DNA of 64,000 nt from Engraulis encrasicolus (GCF_034702125.1 NC_085876.1:15806253-15870252); one strand, 5' to 3'; positions 33,255-44,840 are shown, numbered from the stretch's first letter. A program made the numbers and translations. Notes: generated by a model not told the origin, from the letters alone.

Positions 33255-33560
33255 ACTGTGTCCCAGGGCTGGACTGGGACTGAAAAATGGCCTGGGCATT
33301 TTGGCATAGACCGGCCCCGAAACCACACAGGCCACTTTCATACTATATCTTGACTGGCTGAATCCACTGTCTATACTGACAATGGACCACTGGGCCTCCC
33401 ACCTCTAAACTGTGGGCCAATCCCCAGGAAAATGACCACAACAACAACAACAGTATCGCCCCCTGGAAACTGCCGGCGCACTGGAAAATGCCCTGTATGC
33501 CAGATTACTAGCCCCGCCTTGCTGTGTCTTGCACTGTTCCATACTTTCGACATTGGCTAC
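33255..33560. repeat. GGGCTGGACTGGGA interspersed repeat, copy 1
   Basis: It shares CAGGGCTGGACTGGGA, GGCCACTTTCATAC and a later ACCAACAACAG-like block with the copy at 57349-57610. The class is unknown. No coding frame is supported. Confidence 0.6.
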
Positions 33561-34400
33561 CTGTATGAAGCTAGGGTGACAGATAGACAAACAGTCAGAT
33601 ACTAGATAGACAGGGCACTTTGAGTTAGGGAAAATGAAATATAGAATAGAGAGAATAAGACAGTGGGAGAAGGATTGGGAAAAAGAGAGAGAAAGACCAA
33701 CAGAGAGAAAATTAATCAGGGCAAAGGTTTGTAGCCGAGGTAGGGGCTTCCACAAGAGGTTTGCTTTGAGTTTCTCTTACCAGTGTTTTTTTTTCTTTGT
33801 TTGTTTCCCGTCTGTCATTCACAAGTGATTCTGAAGAAAGGTGTAAGGAAATCAAAAACACATATTTGTGGAAATGGCAAAAGTGGTGGAAAACAGAATT
33901 TCATACCTGGTTTCACTTTCACACCTGTGAATGCAGCAGTGAATGACAGTGTAGTCAAACATTTCCTACCTTTGAAATGGAAGGAGAGGAAATTTAGATG
34001 AAAATGTTCTTTTCATATTATACAGTATACAGTATACTCTGTTGCACATTGGATACATGATATGTTTAGCCTATCAATTCTAACTTTTTAAAGCCTAGAA
34101 CTGATGTTGTCCTGGTACTTTGGCCATATGACATAGAGCACATTTGCACAGTGGATTGTTGATTTTGGCCTGGCAAATGGTATCTGTCATCCGCAGGCCT
34201 CTTCAAGATAGCAGATGTTAACTAGAAATGCCCTCAGAGAGTGCAGACCTCCGCAAAGGAAGCTGTTTGATAGAACATTTGATTATGTTAGACCCTTTTG
34301 TTCAAGTCTTTCTGCCTTCCTTTTGTGTCCCCAGCCTTGAGTCCGACTGAGGGAATTAATTTTCGGGCAGAAGATTAGCATCTGTCCCGGTAGTACACAG
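33561..34400. other. No recognisable gene
   Basis: Ordinary sequence. A short block near 34223-34262 (AACTAGAAATGCCCTCAGAG) recurs near 63501-63543 and marks a small dispersed repeat. Confidence 0.4.
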
Positions 34401-34404
34401 AGTT

Positions 34405-34605
34405 ACCCGGAGGTTTGGCGACCACGCCCCCACGCCTTATAGCTCGCTCAGCACGTGCGTCCTCAGCCCAATCGCAATGCTTTCTTTTCCCCAGACGTTT
34501 AATCAGATTTAAGTGAAAGTGCCATGTATACCGTCGAAAAATAACTCTTAATCCGATCTACTTAAATAGGATCTATTAAATCTGATCTAAAAACACCATG
34601 GAAAT
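34405..34605 (+). repeat. Dispersed repeat, third copy of the block at 39125-39315
   Basis: It shares GCTCGCTCAGCACGTGCGTC, CCCCAGACGTTTAATC and AAGTGAAAGTGCCATGTATA with the tandemly duplicated region to the right. It is more diverged than those two are from each other, so it is an older member of the family. Confidence 0.7.
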
Positions 34606-34834
34606 GTACTGATTGTCTCTCTCAACGCCAGGTGGAGCAGTTTAGGCATGTGCTTTTTAAGCCCAGTGCAGACCGGGATGCCAGGAAGGGTTTTGGTTGT
34701 TCATTTCATTCATTTATCTTCATGCATAGACTTCATCAGTTCAAATTATGATGCGAGCCGGGAACCAAACACTATTTATCACATAAAGACCAACCTTTAC
34801 TTACATGACTAGGGTCAGATATCAAGGAGTGCAT

Positions 34835-34960
34835 TAAGATAAGATAAGATAAAGTTTTATCGTCTGCTTGCACAGAAATTTGTCTTGCATGACACTTCTC
34901 CACAATCCGCATGTAAATGCACATTAAAGAAACATAAAACACAATATGGCCTATAAAGTG
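34835..34960 (-). repeat. Antisense retroposon-tail-like block
   Basis: AAGATAAGATAAGATAAAG followed by TTTTATCGTCTGCTTGCACA and AATTTGTCTTGCATGACA resembles the 3' end of a fish retroposon read antisense. It is listed on wording only. Confidence 0.35.
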
Positions 34961-35431
34961 TAGTCATCTAGGTCCATAAGCTGTTAGGGCAGCCCAGTCC
35001 AATTAAAAAAAATGCCTACTGTTCTCCCCTTTTGTTAAGCAATGCTATGCATTGACTTGAGAGCCAGCAGAACATGGTCAATGGCAGCAAAACGTGAAAA
35101 CTGAAAATAAAGTCAGCGACATCAAGCTCCCGTTTCTCTTACTTTAATGCATGGGTCCCCAAACTAAGGCCCGGGGGCCGGATGCGGCCCGCCAGGCCCC
35201 TTTGACCGGCCCTCCACCTCTCTGCATCTCAACATTTGAACTGGCCCAAAGAAACAATCCTCACAGAAAAAAAGATCAAATATATTTTTAAAATATTTTA
35301 TTTTGTTTATCAACAGGGCTTCCTACAGTATAATTTTCACTAACCACCAGAAGTTTCTTGTTTTGAAGTACTCACTCAATTCTTTTGCAAATCACTTGTA
35401 ATGATGAACTATTTTGTGCTAGAAATTATGA

Positions 35432-35534
35432 ATGAAGGAAGCGAAGGACAGCACTCTTCAGATTTTTCTCTGTTTATTCGCCTACAAACGTTTCGGGCAG
35501 AGCCCTTCTTCAGCGTGTAATGGCGATTGCCATG
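35432..35534 (-). mobile_element. About 100-bp insert with 13-bp duplication and hammerhead-like motif
   Basis: GCTAGAAATTATG occurs just before and just after the insert, a 13-bp target duplication typical of LINE-type or Penelope-type retroposition. On the minus strand the insert carries a hammerhead-like core followed by AATAAA. It sits inside the hAT MITE and is therefore younger than it. Confidence 0.6.
35487..35514 (-). ncRNA. Candidate small hammerhead-variant motif
   Basis: The minus strand reads CTGAAGAA, then stem GGGC-TCT-GCCC, then GAAACGTT. This is the order of a hammerhead core: CUGANGA, stem II, GAAA, then a palindromic ACGU in place of a normal stem III. One extra A precedes stem II compared with the canonical core. 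Small variants with reduced stem III that act as dimers are known from Penelope-like elements. Whether this one cleaves is not known. Confidence 0.4.
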
Positions 35535-36099
35535 CTAGAAATTATGGCTATAACAGGCAGTGGCCTAGTATACAGCCCACATGATTGATCCCGGCCCCTG
35601 ATCACAGTCAGGAACGATAATGTGGCCCCCAGAGAAAAAAGTTTGGGGACCCCTGCTATAATGTGATGTTTCGGGCAGCATGCATGTTTTATTCTTTGTT
35701 ACACAATGGCAGCAAGACAACATGTCACTGACAGAAAGGAGACGAATGTCTTTCTTTATCTGCTATGCCTAGAAATGTGACCAATACAAATAACTGTGTC
35801 CCTGTATCCTTGACATTGTTCAACACTGACTGCTGTATTTTAAGCTCCATTGGTGCTAAAAGTGGCCTGAAGATGCCTTTCACTTCCAATGAGGTGGCTA
35901 ATATAAGTGCTGGGCCCTGTGAGGGAGTGAGAACAGTAAATTACTGGCTTGTCTCGATAGGGCTGCTGCTTTTTACAAGGGTCAGGATCACATTCGATAA
36001 TAAAAAGGTTCAGCCCCATCCATTAAAATCAGCTGTTACTTTCAGATCAACCACAGAGTACAGCCAAGATAATTCACTCCACTGACCTCCACACTCCGC

Positions 36100-36716
36100 C
36101 TGTCCGCCCCTCCTCCTCTTTCCCTCCTCCACACTCCTCAATGCATTCCTTCATTTTTTTGTCTCTCTCATGTACTGTTTTTCACACTCCCTCTGTCTAT
36201 CCATCTTCCTCTACTCCTTTACCATAGTTTCTCCTCTAGTTTCTCTTTGCTCACTCTTGATTTGTTTTTCTGTTGCTGTCTTGTTCTTTTTCTACCACAG
36301 TTTGCTTAGTTTCCCTTCTTCCTCATTATTCCTTATTCTCCCTCTCTTTCTCACCCTTCTTCCTATTTCTTCCTCCTTCTCCTGCTCTTTCTCTCCCTTC
36401 TTCCTCATTTCCTTCTCTCTCTCCTTTCTTCCTCATTCTTCCTCCTTCTCCTTCTCTCTCTCCCTTCTTCCTCATTCTTCCTTATTCTCCCTCTCTCCCT
36501 TCTTCCCCTTCTTCCTCATTCTTCCTTCTTTTCCTGCTCTCTCTCCCTTCTTCCTCATTCTTCCTTATTCCCCCTCTCTCTCTTTCTCCCTTCTTCCTCA
36601 TTCTCCTGCTCTATCTTGCTTCTTCCTCATTCTTCCTCCTTCTCCTGTTCTCTCTCCCTTCTTCCTCATTCTTCCTTCTCCTCCTCCATCCCTCCATCCC
36701 TCCTCCTCTAATTTAG
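36100..36716. repeat. Long polypyrimidine tract of CCCTTCTTCCTCATT units
   Basis: Loose repeats of about 30 bp (CTCCCTTCTTCCTCATTCTTCC) run for about 600 bp. Ser/Leu/Phe-rich open frames in this tract are artefacts. It abuts the 5'-truncated LINE. Confidence 0.85.
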
Positions 36717-36717
36717 C

Positions 36718-37482
36718 ATTCCCACCACAACGACCCACAGCACTAACCATCTAGTGAAGTTTGCGGATGATACAACACTGGTGGGCCTCATCACCAAGGG
36801 CGATGAGATTCACTACAGAGAAGAAGTAGACCTGCTGGCCAGATGGTGCAAAGACAACAACCTCCTGCTGAATGTCAACAAGACCAAGGAGATTGTTGTC
36901 AACTTTCAGAGGGTCCAAAAACAACTGCCACCACTGACCATCGACGGCGATGCTGTGGAGAGAGTGAGCAGCACCAAGTTCCTTGGAGTGCACATCAGCG
37001 ACGACCTCTCTTGGACCACCAACACTACATCACTGGCGAAGAAGGCCCATCAGCGTCTCTACTTCTTGCACAAACTAAAGAAGGCAAGTGCTACACCCTC
37101 CATCATGACAACATTCTACAGAGGAACCATAGAGAGCGTCGTGTCCAGCTGCATCACAGTGTGGGGAGGAAGCTGCACGGAGAAAAACAGGAAGACACTC
37201 CAGCGTGTTGTGAACACAGCGAAGAAGATCATTGGAGTACCACTCCCCTCCCTGCAGGACATTTACACCACATGCCTCACCCGGAAAGCACTGATGATCA
37301 TCAAAGACACAAGCCACCCTGCACACAAACTGTTCAGCCTCCTGCCCTCTGGAAAGAGGTACAGGCGCCTCCATTCCCGTACCACCAGGCTGGCAAGCAG
37401 CTCAATGCACCAAGCAATCAAGATACTGAACACTCAACCCACTCTCCCTCCACTGTCAGCCTCTAGCCAGCAAGGCCACTGA
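36718..37482 (+). pseudogene. LINE reverse transcriptase, C-terminal part
   Basis: The frame has no ATG of its own because the gene is truncated upstream. It begins with the catalytic block KFADDTT (FADD), followed by NNLLLNVNKTKEIVV and KFLGVHISDDLSW, which form the thumb-side motifs of LINE reverse transcriptase. The rest, with FYRGTIESVVSSCITVWGG and NRKTLQRVV, is the conserved C-terminal region of L2/CR1-type ORF2 proteins. It ends at a normal stop. The endonuclease and the first reverse transcriptase motifs are absent, so the copy cannot move itself. The frame is otherwise open over about 240 codons, which suggests a fairly young insertion. Confidence 0.85.
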
Positions 37483-37580
37483 CAACCCCCCCCCCATCCC
37501 CCACCACCATATCTGCGACTGAACATTCCACCTGCACTACTATATTTGTGACTGAACTTTCAACCTGCACTAACTCAAAA

Positions 37581-37582
<2 letters not shown>

Positions 37583-37614
<32 letters not shown>

Positions 37615-37668
37615 AGCACACTGCACTTTCTGCACTAAACCCAAACATACACACACTGACACACAACT

Positions 37669-37737
<69 letters not shown>

Positions 37738-37790
37738 ACACACACACAGACACACACACAGACGCACACTGTACCTTCTACCTGCACTAA

Positions 37791-37820
<30 letters not shown>
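37583..37820. repeat. (CA)n tracts in the LINE 3' UTR
   Basis: Three CA blocks separated by short repeated phrases (TGCACTTTCTGCACTAAAC; ACTGTACCTTCTACCTGCACT). Confidence 0.92.
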
Positions 37821-37821
<1 letters not shown>

Positions 37822-38235
37822 TGCTGGTGTACTTGATAGACCTTTTAATATTTATTTTCTTCAAAATGCTACTATTACTATGTCAGAACGCTATAAAGGA
37901 CTTTTAGGAAAAGCACAAAAGCACAACAATTACCTCCTCTTAATGTATGTTCTCTACAAGTCTTCTGTTGTCCAGTCTTGCACTTTACGTAAATATCTGT
38001 ATGAGTACTGTCTATGTCCATACTGTCTTAAGTCCATGTATAAGTACTGTCTATGTCTATACTGTCTATGTCCTTACCTAGCTTAGTCTATGTCTGCATG
38101 GGAAAGCAAGAAATGTAATTTCAAATTCTTTGTATGACCAGTGCATGTAAATAAATTGACAATAAAACCTACTTGACTACTTGACCATGCCTCTTGCTCT
38201 CCTTCAAATGTCTCCTGTTCCATAAGTCTTTTTTT

Positions 38236-39000
38236 TTTAGATGCGTCCCACGCATCTCTATAAGAGGCTTTGGTGTCCGTCCGTCCGTCCGTCCGTCCCT
38301 CCGTCCGTCCGTCCGCCCTCCCGTGATGTGTTTCCCTCCCGTGATGCGTTTCTGAATTGTGATTCCCTCCTGTGATTCCCTCTTGTGTCCACAAGGTGGC
38401 AGTCGCTCAGTTTTGGCCTGGAGCTCATGCGTGCAAACCAACCGTGCTCTTTGCCAGTGAGAAAAACATGGCGGCACTTCCTGTTGATTTTCACATGAAA
38501 GTTTTGCTTAATTTAAAGTCCCTAAGCGACTATAAATGTTGTGGCTTCCATATATTGATGTAAAAGTGCCCCACGAAGTAATGAAGCACAACAAAGTTAC
38601 TCCACATTACCATTTGACCACTCGTTTTTAGATGCGTCCCACGCATCTCTATAAGAGGCTTTGGTGTCCGTCCGTCCGTCCGTCCGTCCTTCCGTCCGTC
38701 CGTCCGCCCTCCCGTGATGGGTTTCTGAATTGTGATTCCCTCTTGTGATTCCCTCTTGTGTCCACAAGGTGGCAGTCGCTCAGTTTTGGCCTGGAGCTCA
38801 TGCGTGCAAACCAAAAGCTCTTTGCCAGTGAGAAAAACATGGCGGCACTTCCTGTTGATTTTCACATGAAAGTTTTGCTTAATTTAAAGTCCCTAAGCGA
38901 CTATAAATGTTGTGGCTTCCATATATTGATGTAAAAGTGCCCCACAAAGTAATGAAGCACAACAAAGTTACTCCACATTACCATTTGACCACTCGTTTTT
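38236..39000. repeat. Tandem duplication of a roughly 390-bp unit with (TCCG)n
   Basis: Two copies (about 38236-38625 and 38626-39000) each start TTTTTAGATGCGTCCCACGC, continue ATCTCTATAAGAGGC and a (GTCC)n run, and end CATTTGACCACTCG. The opening contains the palindrome GATGCGTCCCACGCATC. The copies differ by small indels. Open frames through them are not supported as genes. Confidence 0.85.
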
Positions 39001-40111
39001 CTATGCTAACAGGGTAGCTAATGTAGCATTGTAAATGATCCAGGGAGAAAGGTGGAAATGTTGTGATTTCAGTCCGCCTGAGGCAACGATTTTCGTGGGG
39101 AAGATGACCTGCATCTCGGTGGCATTGAACCACGCCCCCGTGCCTTATTTGGCTCGCTCAGCACGTGCGTCCTCAGTCCAATCGCAATGCTTTATTTTCC
39201 CCAGACGTTTAATCGCATTTAAGTGAAAGTGCCATGTATACACATCGCAAAATAACTCTTAATCCGATCTATTTAAATCGCATTTATTAAATCGGACTTA
39301 AAAACATCATGTACACGTAGCCAATGTCTCATTGATTAGTTTATGGAACTTACGGTTTGTCTGTTACGGTCCACGAAGACAATATCCACGTGAAAACGCA
39401 AACGCCTGCAAACCACTGTTTTGACAGAAATACAGTTCACCTGTCGCCTACTCTGTTTTCTTCCCAAAGCGGCATTTAAAAGTATTCCATGAAATCCAAC
39501 ATCAACGTCACTTCAAATAGGTGACAGCATCATGCACACACATGAAATAACACTTCAGTGAGGGGGGGACATCACTGCTCTCATATTAAAGTGAAAAGAG
39601 AATTTCACATTTTAGTTTATTTAATGTAGGCCTATGCAAAATTGCAAATAGCCTATTCATTGAAATGTTTCATTGTAATTCATTGTAATGTTTGCCTGTT
39701 TTTTATGTTTGTAATTATTTATTTTTTTAAAATAAAAAATCGTGATTAACAAAAAAAAAATAGCCTAACAAAAATAGAGATTTTATGTTAAAAAAAAATG
39801 TGATATGGGATGGACCGATGGCCCCCCTAAGCTAAATTCGCCTTAGGTCCCCACATTGCTAAATGTAGTGTAAGGGATTATTTTGAAAAGACAGTAACAT
39901 GTAATCAGCAATGCATTACAGTTTTTCAGTAACTTGCCCAACAGTGTTGGAATCCTATGGTACTTTTTCAAATCCAGGCTTATACAGTACATGGTAGGCT
40001 TATTGATAAATTGCCTTGACAGGTTATGAGGAGGCCAAGGGGGCGTTTGGGCAAAAAAGGTTCAGAACGGGCATAGACGGACGCATCTGTTGTCCGCCTG
40101 TCGGACTTGTT
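39001..40111 (+). repeat. 1111-bp tandem duplication, copy 1
   Basis: It begins CTATGCTAACAGGGTAGC and ends CGCCTGTCGGACTTGTT. The next 1.1 kb repeats it with few differences, mostly in a homopolymer region near 39720-39780. No protein-coding content is supported. Confidence 0.88.
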
Positions 40112-41222
40112 CTATGCTAACAGGGTAGCTAATGTAGCATTGTAAATGATCCAGGGAGAAAGGGGGAAATGTTGTGATTTCAGTCCGCCTGAGGCAACGA
40201 TTTTCGTGGGGAAGATGACCTGCATCTCGGTGGCATTGAACCACGCCCCCGTGCCTTATTTGGCTCGCTCAGCACGTGCGTCCTCAGTCCAATCGCAATG
40301 CTTTATTTTCCCCAGACGTTTAATCGCATTTAAGTGAAAGTGCCATGTATACACATCGCAAAATAACTCTTAATCCGATCTATTTAAATCGCATTTATTA
40401 AATCGGACTTAAAAACATCATGTACACGTAGCCAATATCTCATTGATTAGTTTATGGAACTTACGGTTTGTCTGTTACGGTCCACGAAGACAATATCCAC
40501 GTGAAAACGCAAACGCCTGCAAACCACTGTTTTGACAGAAATACAGTTCACCTGTCGCCTACTCTGTTTTCTTCCCAAAGCGGCATTTAAAAGTATTCCA
40601 TGAAATCCAACATCAACGTCACTTCAAATAGGTGACAGCATCATGCTCACACATGAAATAACACTTCAGTGAGGGGGGGACATCACTGCTCTCATATTAA
40701 AGTGAAAAGAGAATTTCACATTTTAGTTTATTTAATGTAGGCCTATGCAAAATTGCAAATAGCCTATTCATTGAAATCTGTCCAGAAAGGGTTGTAATGT
40801 TTGCCTGTTTTTTTATGTTTGTAATTAAAAAAAAAAAAAAAAAAAAAAGTGATTTTAAAAAAAAAATAGCCTAACAAAAATAGAGATTTTATGTTAAAAA
40901 AAATGTGATATGGGATGGACCGATGGCCCCCCTAAGCTAAATTCGCCTTAGGTCCCCACATTGCTAAATGTAGTGTAAGGGATTATTTTGAAAAGACAGT
41001 AACATGTAATCAGCAATGCATTACAGTTTTTCAGTAAATTGCCCAACACTGTTGAAATCCTATGGTACTTTTTCAAATCCAGGCTTATACAGTACATGGT
41101 AGGCTTATTGATAAATTGCCTTGACAGGTTATGAGGAGGCCAAGGGGGCGTTTGGGCAAAAAAGGTTCAGAACGGGCATAGACGGACGCATCTGTTGTCC
41201 GCCTGTCGGACTTGTTTTTTAG
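40112..41222 (+). repeat. 1111-bp tandem duplication, copy 2
   Basis: Same start and end as copy 1 at an offset of 1111 bp. It has a longer poly(A) run near 40828-40850, consistent with slippage after the duplication. Confidence 0.88.
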
Positions 41223-41330
41223 AGAAAGTGCGCTCAACTCCCAACTGTTTCTTACAAGGTCTTCGGGTGCGAGCAAACAGCAAAGTTCATGTTTAGTTAA
41301 AAAAAAGCTGCGGTCCCGAATACAATTTAA

Positions 41331-41768
41331 AGGCGAAATGAAGCAGTCACCTAATATAGGTGTCTATAACACCAGTAAGATAAGCCAGCAAAAATATATA
41401 TTTTTGAAGTCTGAAATTTAAAGGGTTATACCACTATTTTGGGGCTTAATACAGTTAAAATCGTTGGCCAGGGTTTATAAAGGTGGTAAAGTGTGTTATT
41501 TTTCATGTAAGCCATTGTCTTCCTTTAAGACAAGTTAAAAGAGGGAGCATGTCGCTAAGCTAGTGAAAGTCAATGCATCCGTGTAGCACGTTACCATTCG
41601 CGTTACGTGGGCGGCGAACATGGCTGCGCCCTTGTGGCGAAACTCGGTAATAACATGTCATTTTTCAGCAAAACTACATATAAGTGGAGTCCAACGAACA
41701 TCCATTCGTTTATGAAAATAAATAAGCCGCCAAAAAATGATAATAGTTGTCAGTGCTTTATTTCCACT
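41331..41768. mobile_element. TTAA-flanked non-autonomous element, short copy (438 bp)
   Basis: TTAA at 41327-41330 and 41769-41772 flanks ends reading AGGCGAAATGAAGCAGT and GCTTTATTTCCACT. About 100 bp at the left end and about 180 bp at the right end match, in reverse orientation, the two ends of the longer copy at 46130-47549. It is an internally deleted member of the same family. piggyBac affinity is inferred from TTAA. Confidence 0.75.
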
Positions 41769-41799
41769 TTAATACTGGGTTAGCATGGCAGAGAGACAG

Positions 41800-41824
41800 A
41801 CGTTTCGGCCTAAGCCTTCTTCAG
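41800..41824 (-). ncRNA. Candidate small hammerhead-variant motif (left arm)
   Basis: The minus strand reads CTGAAGAA, stem GGC-TTAG-GCC, then GAAACGT with C following. Core elements and the self-complementary ACGU are intact. The extra A before stem II is shared with the 35.5-kb example. Confidence 0.4.
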
Positions 41825-41841
41825 CGTCTTTTTTTCTGATG

Positions 41842-41867
41842 CTGAAGAAGGCTTGAGCCAAAACGTC
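41842..41867 (+). ncRNA. Candidate hammerhead-variant motif, damaged (right arm)
   Basis: CTGAAGAA, stem GGCT-TG-AGCC, then AAAACGTC. The G of the GAAA core is replaced by A, which in known hammerheads removes an essential base, so this arm is probably inactive. Confidence 0.3.
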
Positions 41868-42124
41868 TGTCTGCCATGCTAACCCAGTATTAAAACTGCA
41901 AGAATTTCATCCGGGAGCGCGGCTTTTTTACTAATCTTGTTCCATGAGCTCTTGCACCCTCCTCCCTCTCTCTTCAACTCCTCTTTCTCTCCCTTTATCC
42001 CTCCCTCCTCCCTCTTCATCTCCCCTTTCTCTTTCTTCATCTCTCCTTTCATCATCTCATTCTGTGCTACTCTCTGTCCCCTTTTCTCGCAATCCATTGT
42101 TCTCTCTCTCTCTCTCTCTCAACA

Positions 42125-42573
<449 letters not shown>

Positions 42574-42579
42574 CTTGAT

Positions 42580-43325
42580 GCTCATCTTTCTGCAAACATC
42601 TCTCCCTCCTTTCACTTCTTCTTCTTTGCTTCACAAACTATTTATCTCTTCTACCTCTCTTTCTCTATGCCTCTACTCTTTTCTTTTTCACACACTTTTT
42701 CTATTTTTTTCTTCCTCCACGTTTGGAGGCGAGCTGTAATTTACGACCCGACAATAACGATAGCACCCTAAGGCTCTTGAGTTTGCCTTCCGAGCTCAAT
42801 GATGCCTTACCTTATGAATATATGAACGCCAACCGCCGCTATCTATTTTTAGATGGATATCTCTTTGGGTGCCTTTACATCAAGGTTTCATTTGGCTTGC
42901 ATTTCCATTCAGCGACTTTGCTCATTATGTGCCTCTGCATCCATCAATCTCGCTTAGTCGATAAGTAAGAAAACATTTCGAAAGGCTCTCTCTTCTCTAT
43001 CTCTTGTGAATTAGCTGTGGGGGTGTCTTGGGATTCAGATTAAGACCAGAGTGTCACCACCTGATATGACAGACTTAATGTATCCCCAGTGAAGACTATA
43101 ACCTTCCTCTGTTTATCAGCAGAGCACAGTCGGGATCATCATAGACAACACCAGGGGAAGCAGCAGGGTCGACTAGGTTTTCCATATTTCCATTAGATGG
43201 TATTCCATAAACATACATCACACAGAACATCCACATTGGCTGTTGAGGCTGTTCCATTTTTCAGGTGTCCAGTGAAAGAATGCCATTAAAGACTATCCTC
43301 GTTGCATAAAGCTACATCATAAATC
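42580..43325. other. No recognisable gene
   Basis: Pyrimidine-rich at the left, then ordinary sequence. I see nothing I can name. Confidence 0.4.
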
Positions 43326-43333
43326 ACACAGAT

Positions 43334-43654
43334 CAGTGTTTCTCAAACTTTTTCAGATGAAGGACCACTTTGTCCCCCCACAAAAATGTTTAGGGACTAC
43401 TTGTCAACTGAACTGATAGTTGAGGGGTGCTAATTTGACACTTCTAATTTCAAAGCAGATCACTTACTTTTTATTCACATTTACAAGCCTGTGTTATCGT
43501 GGTGAAAATAAGACTTCGATTATGTTTATCTCTGTAATTATGTCACAAATAAAGCCTGCCAGCTCGTCTTGGAAAAGTAGAAATCCCCTTGCGGACCACC
43601 TGAGCTCTGCCGCGGACCCCCAGTGGTCCCCGGACCACACTTTGAGGATCACTT
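43334..43654. mobile_element. hAT-type MITE (CAGTGTTTCTCAAACTTTTTC family)
   Basis: The start CAGTGTTTCTCAAACT and the end CACACTTTGAGGATCACT form an inverted repeat. The flanks ACACAGAT and ATATAGAT match at 6 of 8 positions, consistent with an old hAT duplication. Inner blocks GGACCAC and GGACCCCCAGTGGTCC are typical of the family. Confidence 0.75.
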
Positions 43655-43739
43655 ATATAGATTGCATATTGCACACAGGTACCACGCAGAACTCTAATAC
43701 TAAATGCATCACACCATACTGTATGGATACACAGGCACC

Positions 43740-44020
43740 TGCATTCAGGGCCGGTTCTAGTTCATTTGGTGCCCTAGGCGACTTGAGCACCCCTCTTTCC
43801 TTTTAGTGGAATTGGCATCTACTAGTATAAACCGTTTCATACATCTGATCGAGCACAGGTGATCTAGTACCTACATATGTACTGAGTACTCATTAATAAT
43901 CATTGTTAAAGTAAAGTTTAATGCAATAATTTATTAATGTTATAACTCTGTGGGCGCCCCCAAGACATTTTGGTGCCCTAGGCGACCGCCTTGTCTGCCT
44001 ATGCCTAGCGCTGGCCCTGC
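43740..44020. repeat. Interspersed repeat (GGCCGGTTCTAG...GCGCTGGCCC)
   Basis: It begins CAGGGCCGGTTCTAG with GTGCCCTAGGCGAC and ends TGGTGCCCTAGGCGACCGCC then GCGCTGGCCCTG. GCCCTAGGCGAC occurs on both sides. It is of a type common in fish non-autonomous DNA elements. Ends and duplications were not resolved. Confidence 0.45.
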
Positions 44021-44840
44021 CTGCATTGATTGTTTTGCTTCAGATAGAGGCTGTGATATTGCTCAAGAGAGAGGGGAAAGATTTAAGAGATACAAAGGAA
44101 CACAATTGTGTTTGATTTCTGCTTCAAAAGCTAAATGTATTATTGTTCATCCCTGTAATAGGACAATTATGACTGTGTTTACAAAGGGGACTATCAAAAT
44201 TGCTGACAGAATTGGCCAGATTTAAACAGTTTCTCTCGTAGGTAATTACAAGTGTCGCTTTGTTGCTTATGAGTAGCCTGAGTTATTAAAAAATAGCAAT
44301 GTTTGTCTTTCTTGAGAGAGGGATGAGAACCCACTGCGGATATTAGGCCTACCTGCTTATAGTTGGAGGTTATTTATTCTCAGTGCAGCTCGCAGGGTGT
44401 TGTGTATGAATATACATAATCTAATTATTAAATGTAGCTGTTTTGCGAATATAAAAAAACACTGTCTTGTTTGGTTCTGGTGGACCTCAATTTTAATAGA
44501 GTGGCCCCAAAATTCTTGTTTTTTTGTTTTCCTCTGGTATCTGAAATTAGCCGGGCTAATTTGAAAGAGACTGTGTCTAACAAGAACATTGTTGATCAGG
44601 CTTGTTTTGTTTTTCTATCCCCCTTCATGAGTCAGCGCTAATCCCTGTAGCGCAGGGTAATTACCTGCCTTCTCAGTTTTTCCCTATTCAAATTCATCCA
44701 TGAAAACATCCACTGCAAGCTAACACTGTCAACATTTAATTAACCCTTATACATGTTTTACAGCCCTCCCTTACAAGTCCAGAACTAATTCAGATAGATA
44801 GATGGGCGGTTGGTGTCAAGTTACACGGCAGCGAGAAGAC
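44021..44840. other. No recognisable gene
   Basis: Ordinary AT-rich sequence. I see no open frame with a recognisable motif. Confidence 0.4.

Larger units (their letters stand above)
35150..35655. mobile_element. hAT-type MITE (GGGTCCCCAAACT termini)
   Basis: The ends read CATGGGTCCCCAAACT and AGTTTGGGGACCCCTG, a near-perfect inverted repeat. CTTTAATG precedes and CTATAATG follows, an 8-bp duplication with one change. The inner parts GGGGCCGGATGCGGCCCGCC and the GGCCCCCAGAG tail are typical of a widespread vertebrate hAT MITE. A smaller insert lies at about 35432-35534. Confidence 0.85.
36718..38186 (+). mobile_element. 5'-truncated L2/CR1-like LINE
   Basis: The element starts within the palm domain of reverse transcriptase and includes a 3' UTR loaded with CA microsatellites. 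It ends AATTGACAATAAAACC then repeats of TACTTGAC. Ending in short tandem repeats rather than poly(A) is characteristic of the L2/CR1 group. 5' truncation is the usual result of incomplete reverse transcription. Confidence 0.75.
41771..41891. repeat. Palindrome carrying hammerhead-like motifs in both arms
   Basis: The arms of about 55 bp begin AATACTGGGTTAGCATGGCAG and are nearly exact inverted copies around a TTTTTTTCT centre. The left flank overlaps the TTAA that ends the neighbouring element, and the right side ends in TTAA as well. Each arm carries the CTGAAGAAGGC...ACGTC motif, facing away from the centre. Confidence 0.75.

Noticed and set aside
35765..36085. 106-codon plus-strand frame
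   Set aside because: No recognisable domain or codon pattern. Such lengths are expected by chance in this much sequence.
36170..36754. 194-codon Ser/Leu/Phe-rich frame that could be taken for a membrane protein
   Set aside because: It is the translation of a polypyrimidine tract. It has no start context, and its repeats follow the DNA unit.
38278..38706. CRISPR-like array from the repeated GTCC tracts
   Set aside because: Simple tetranucleotide repeats in a two-copy tandem duplication, with no unique spacers. The genome is eukaryotic.
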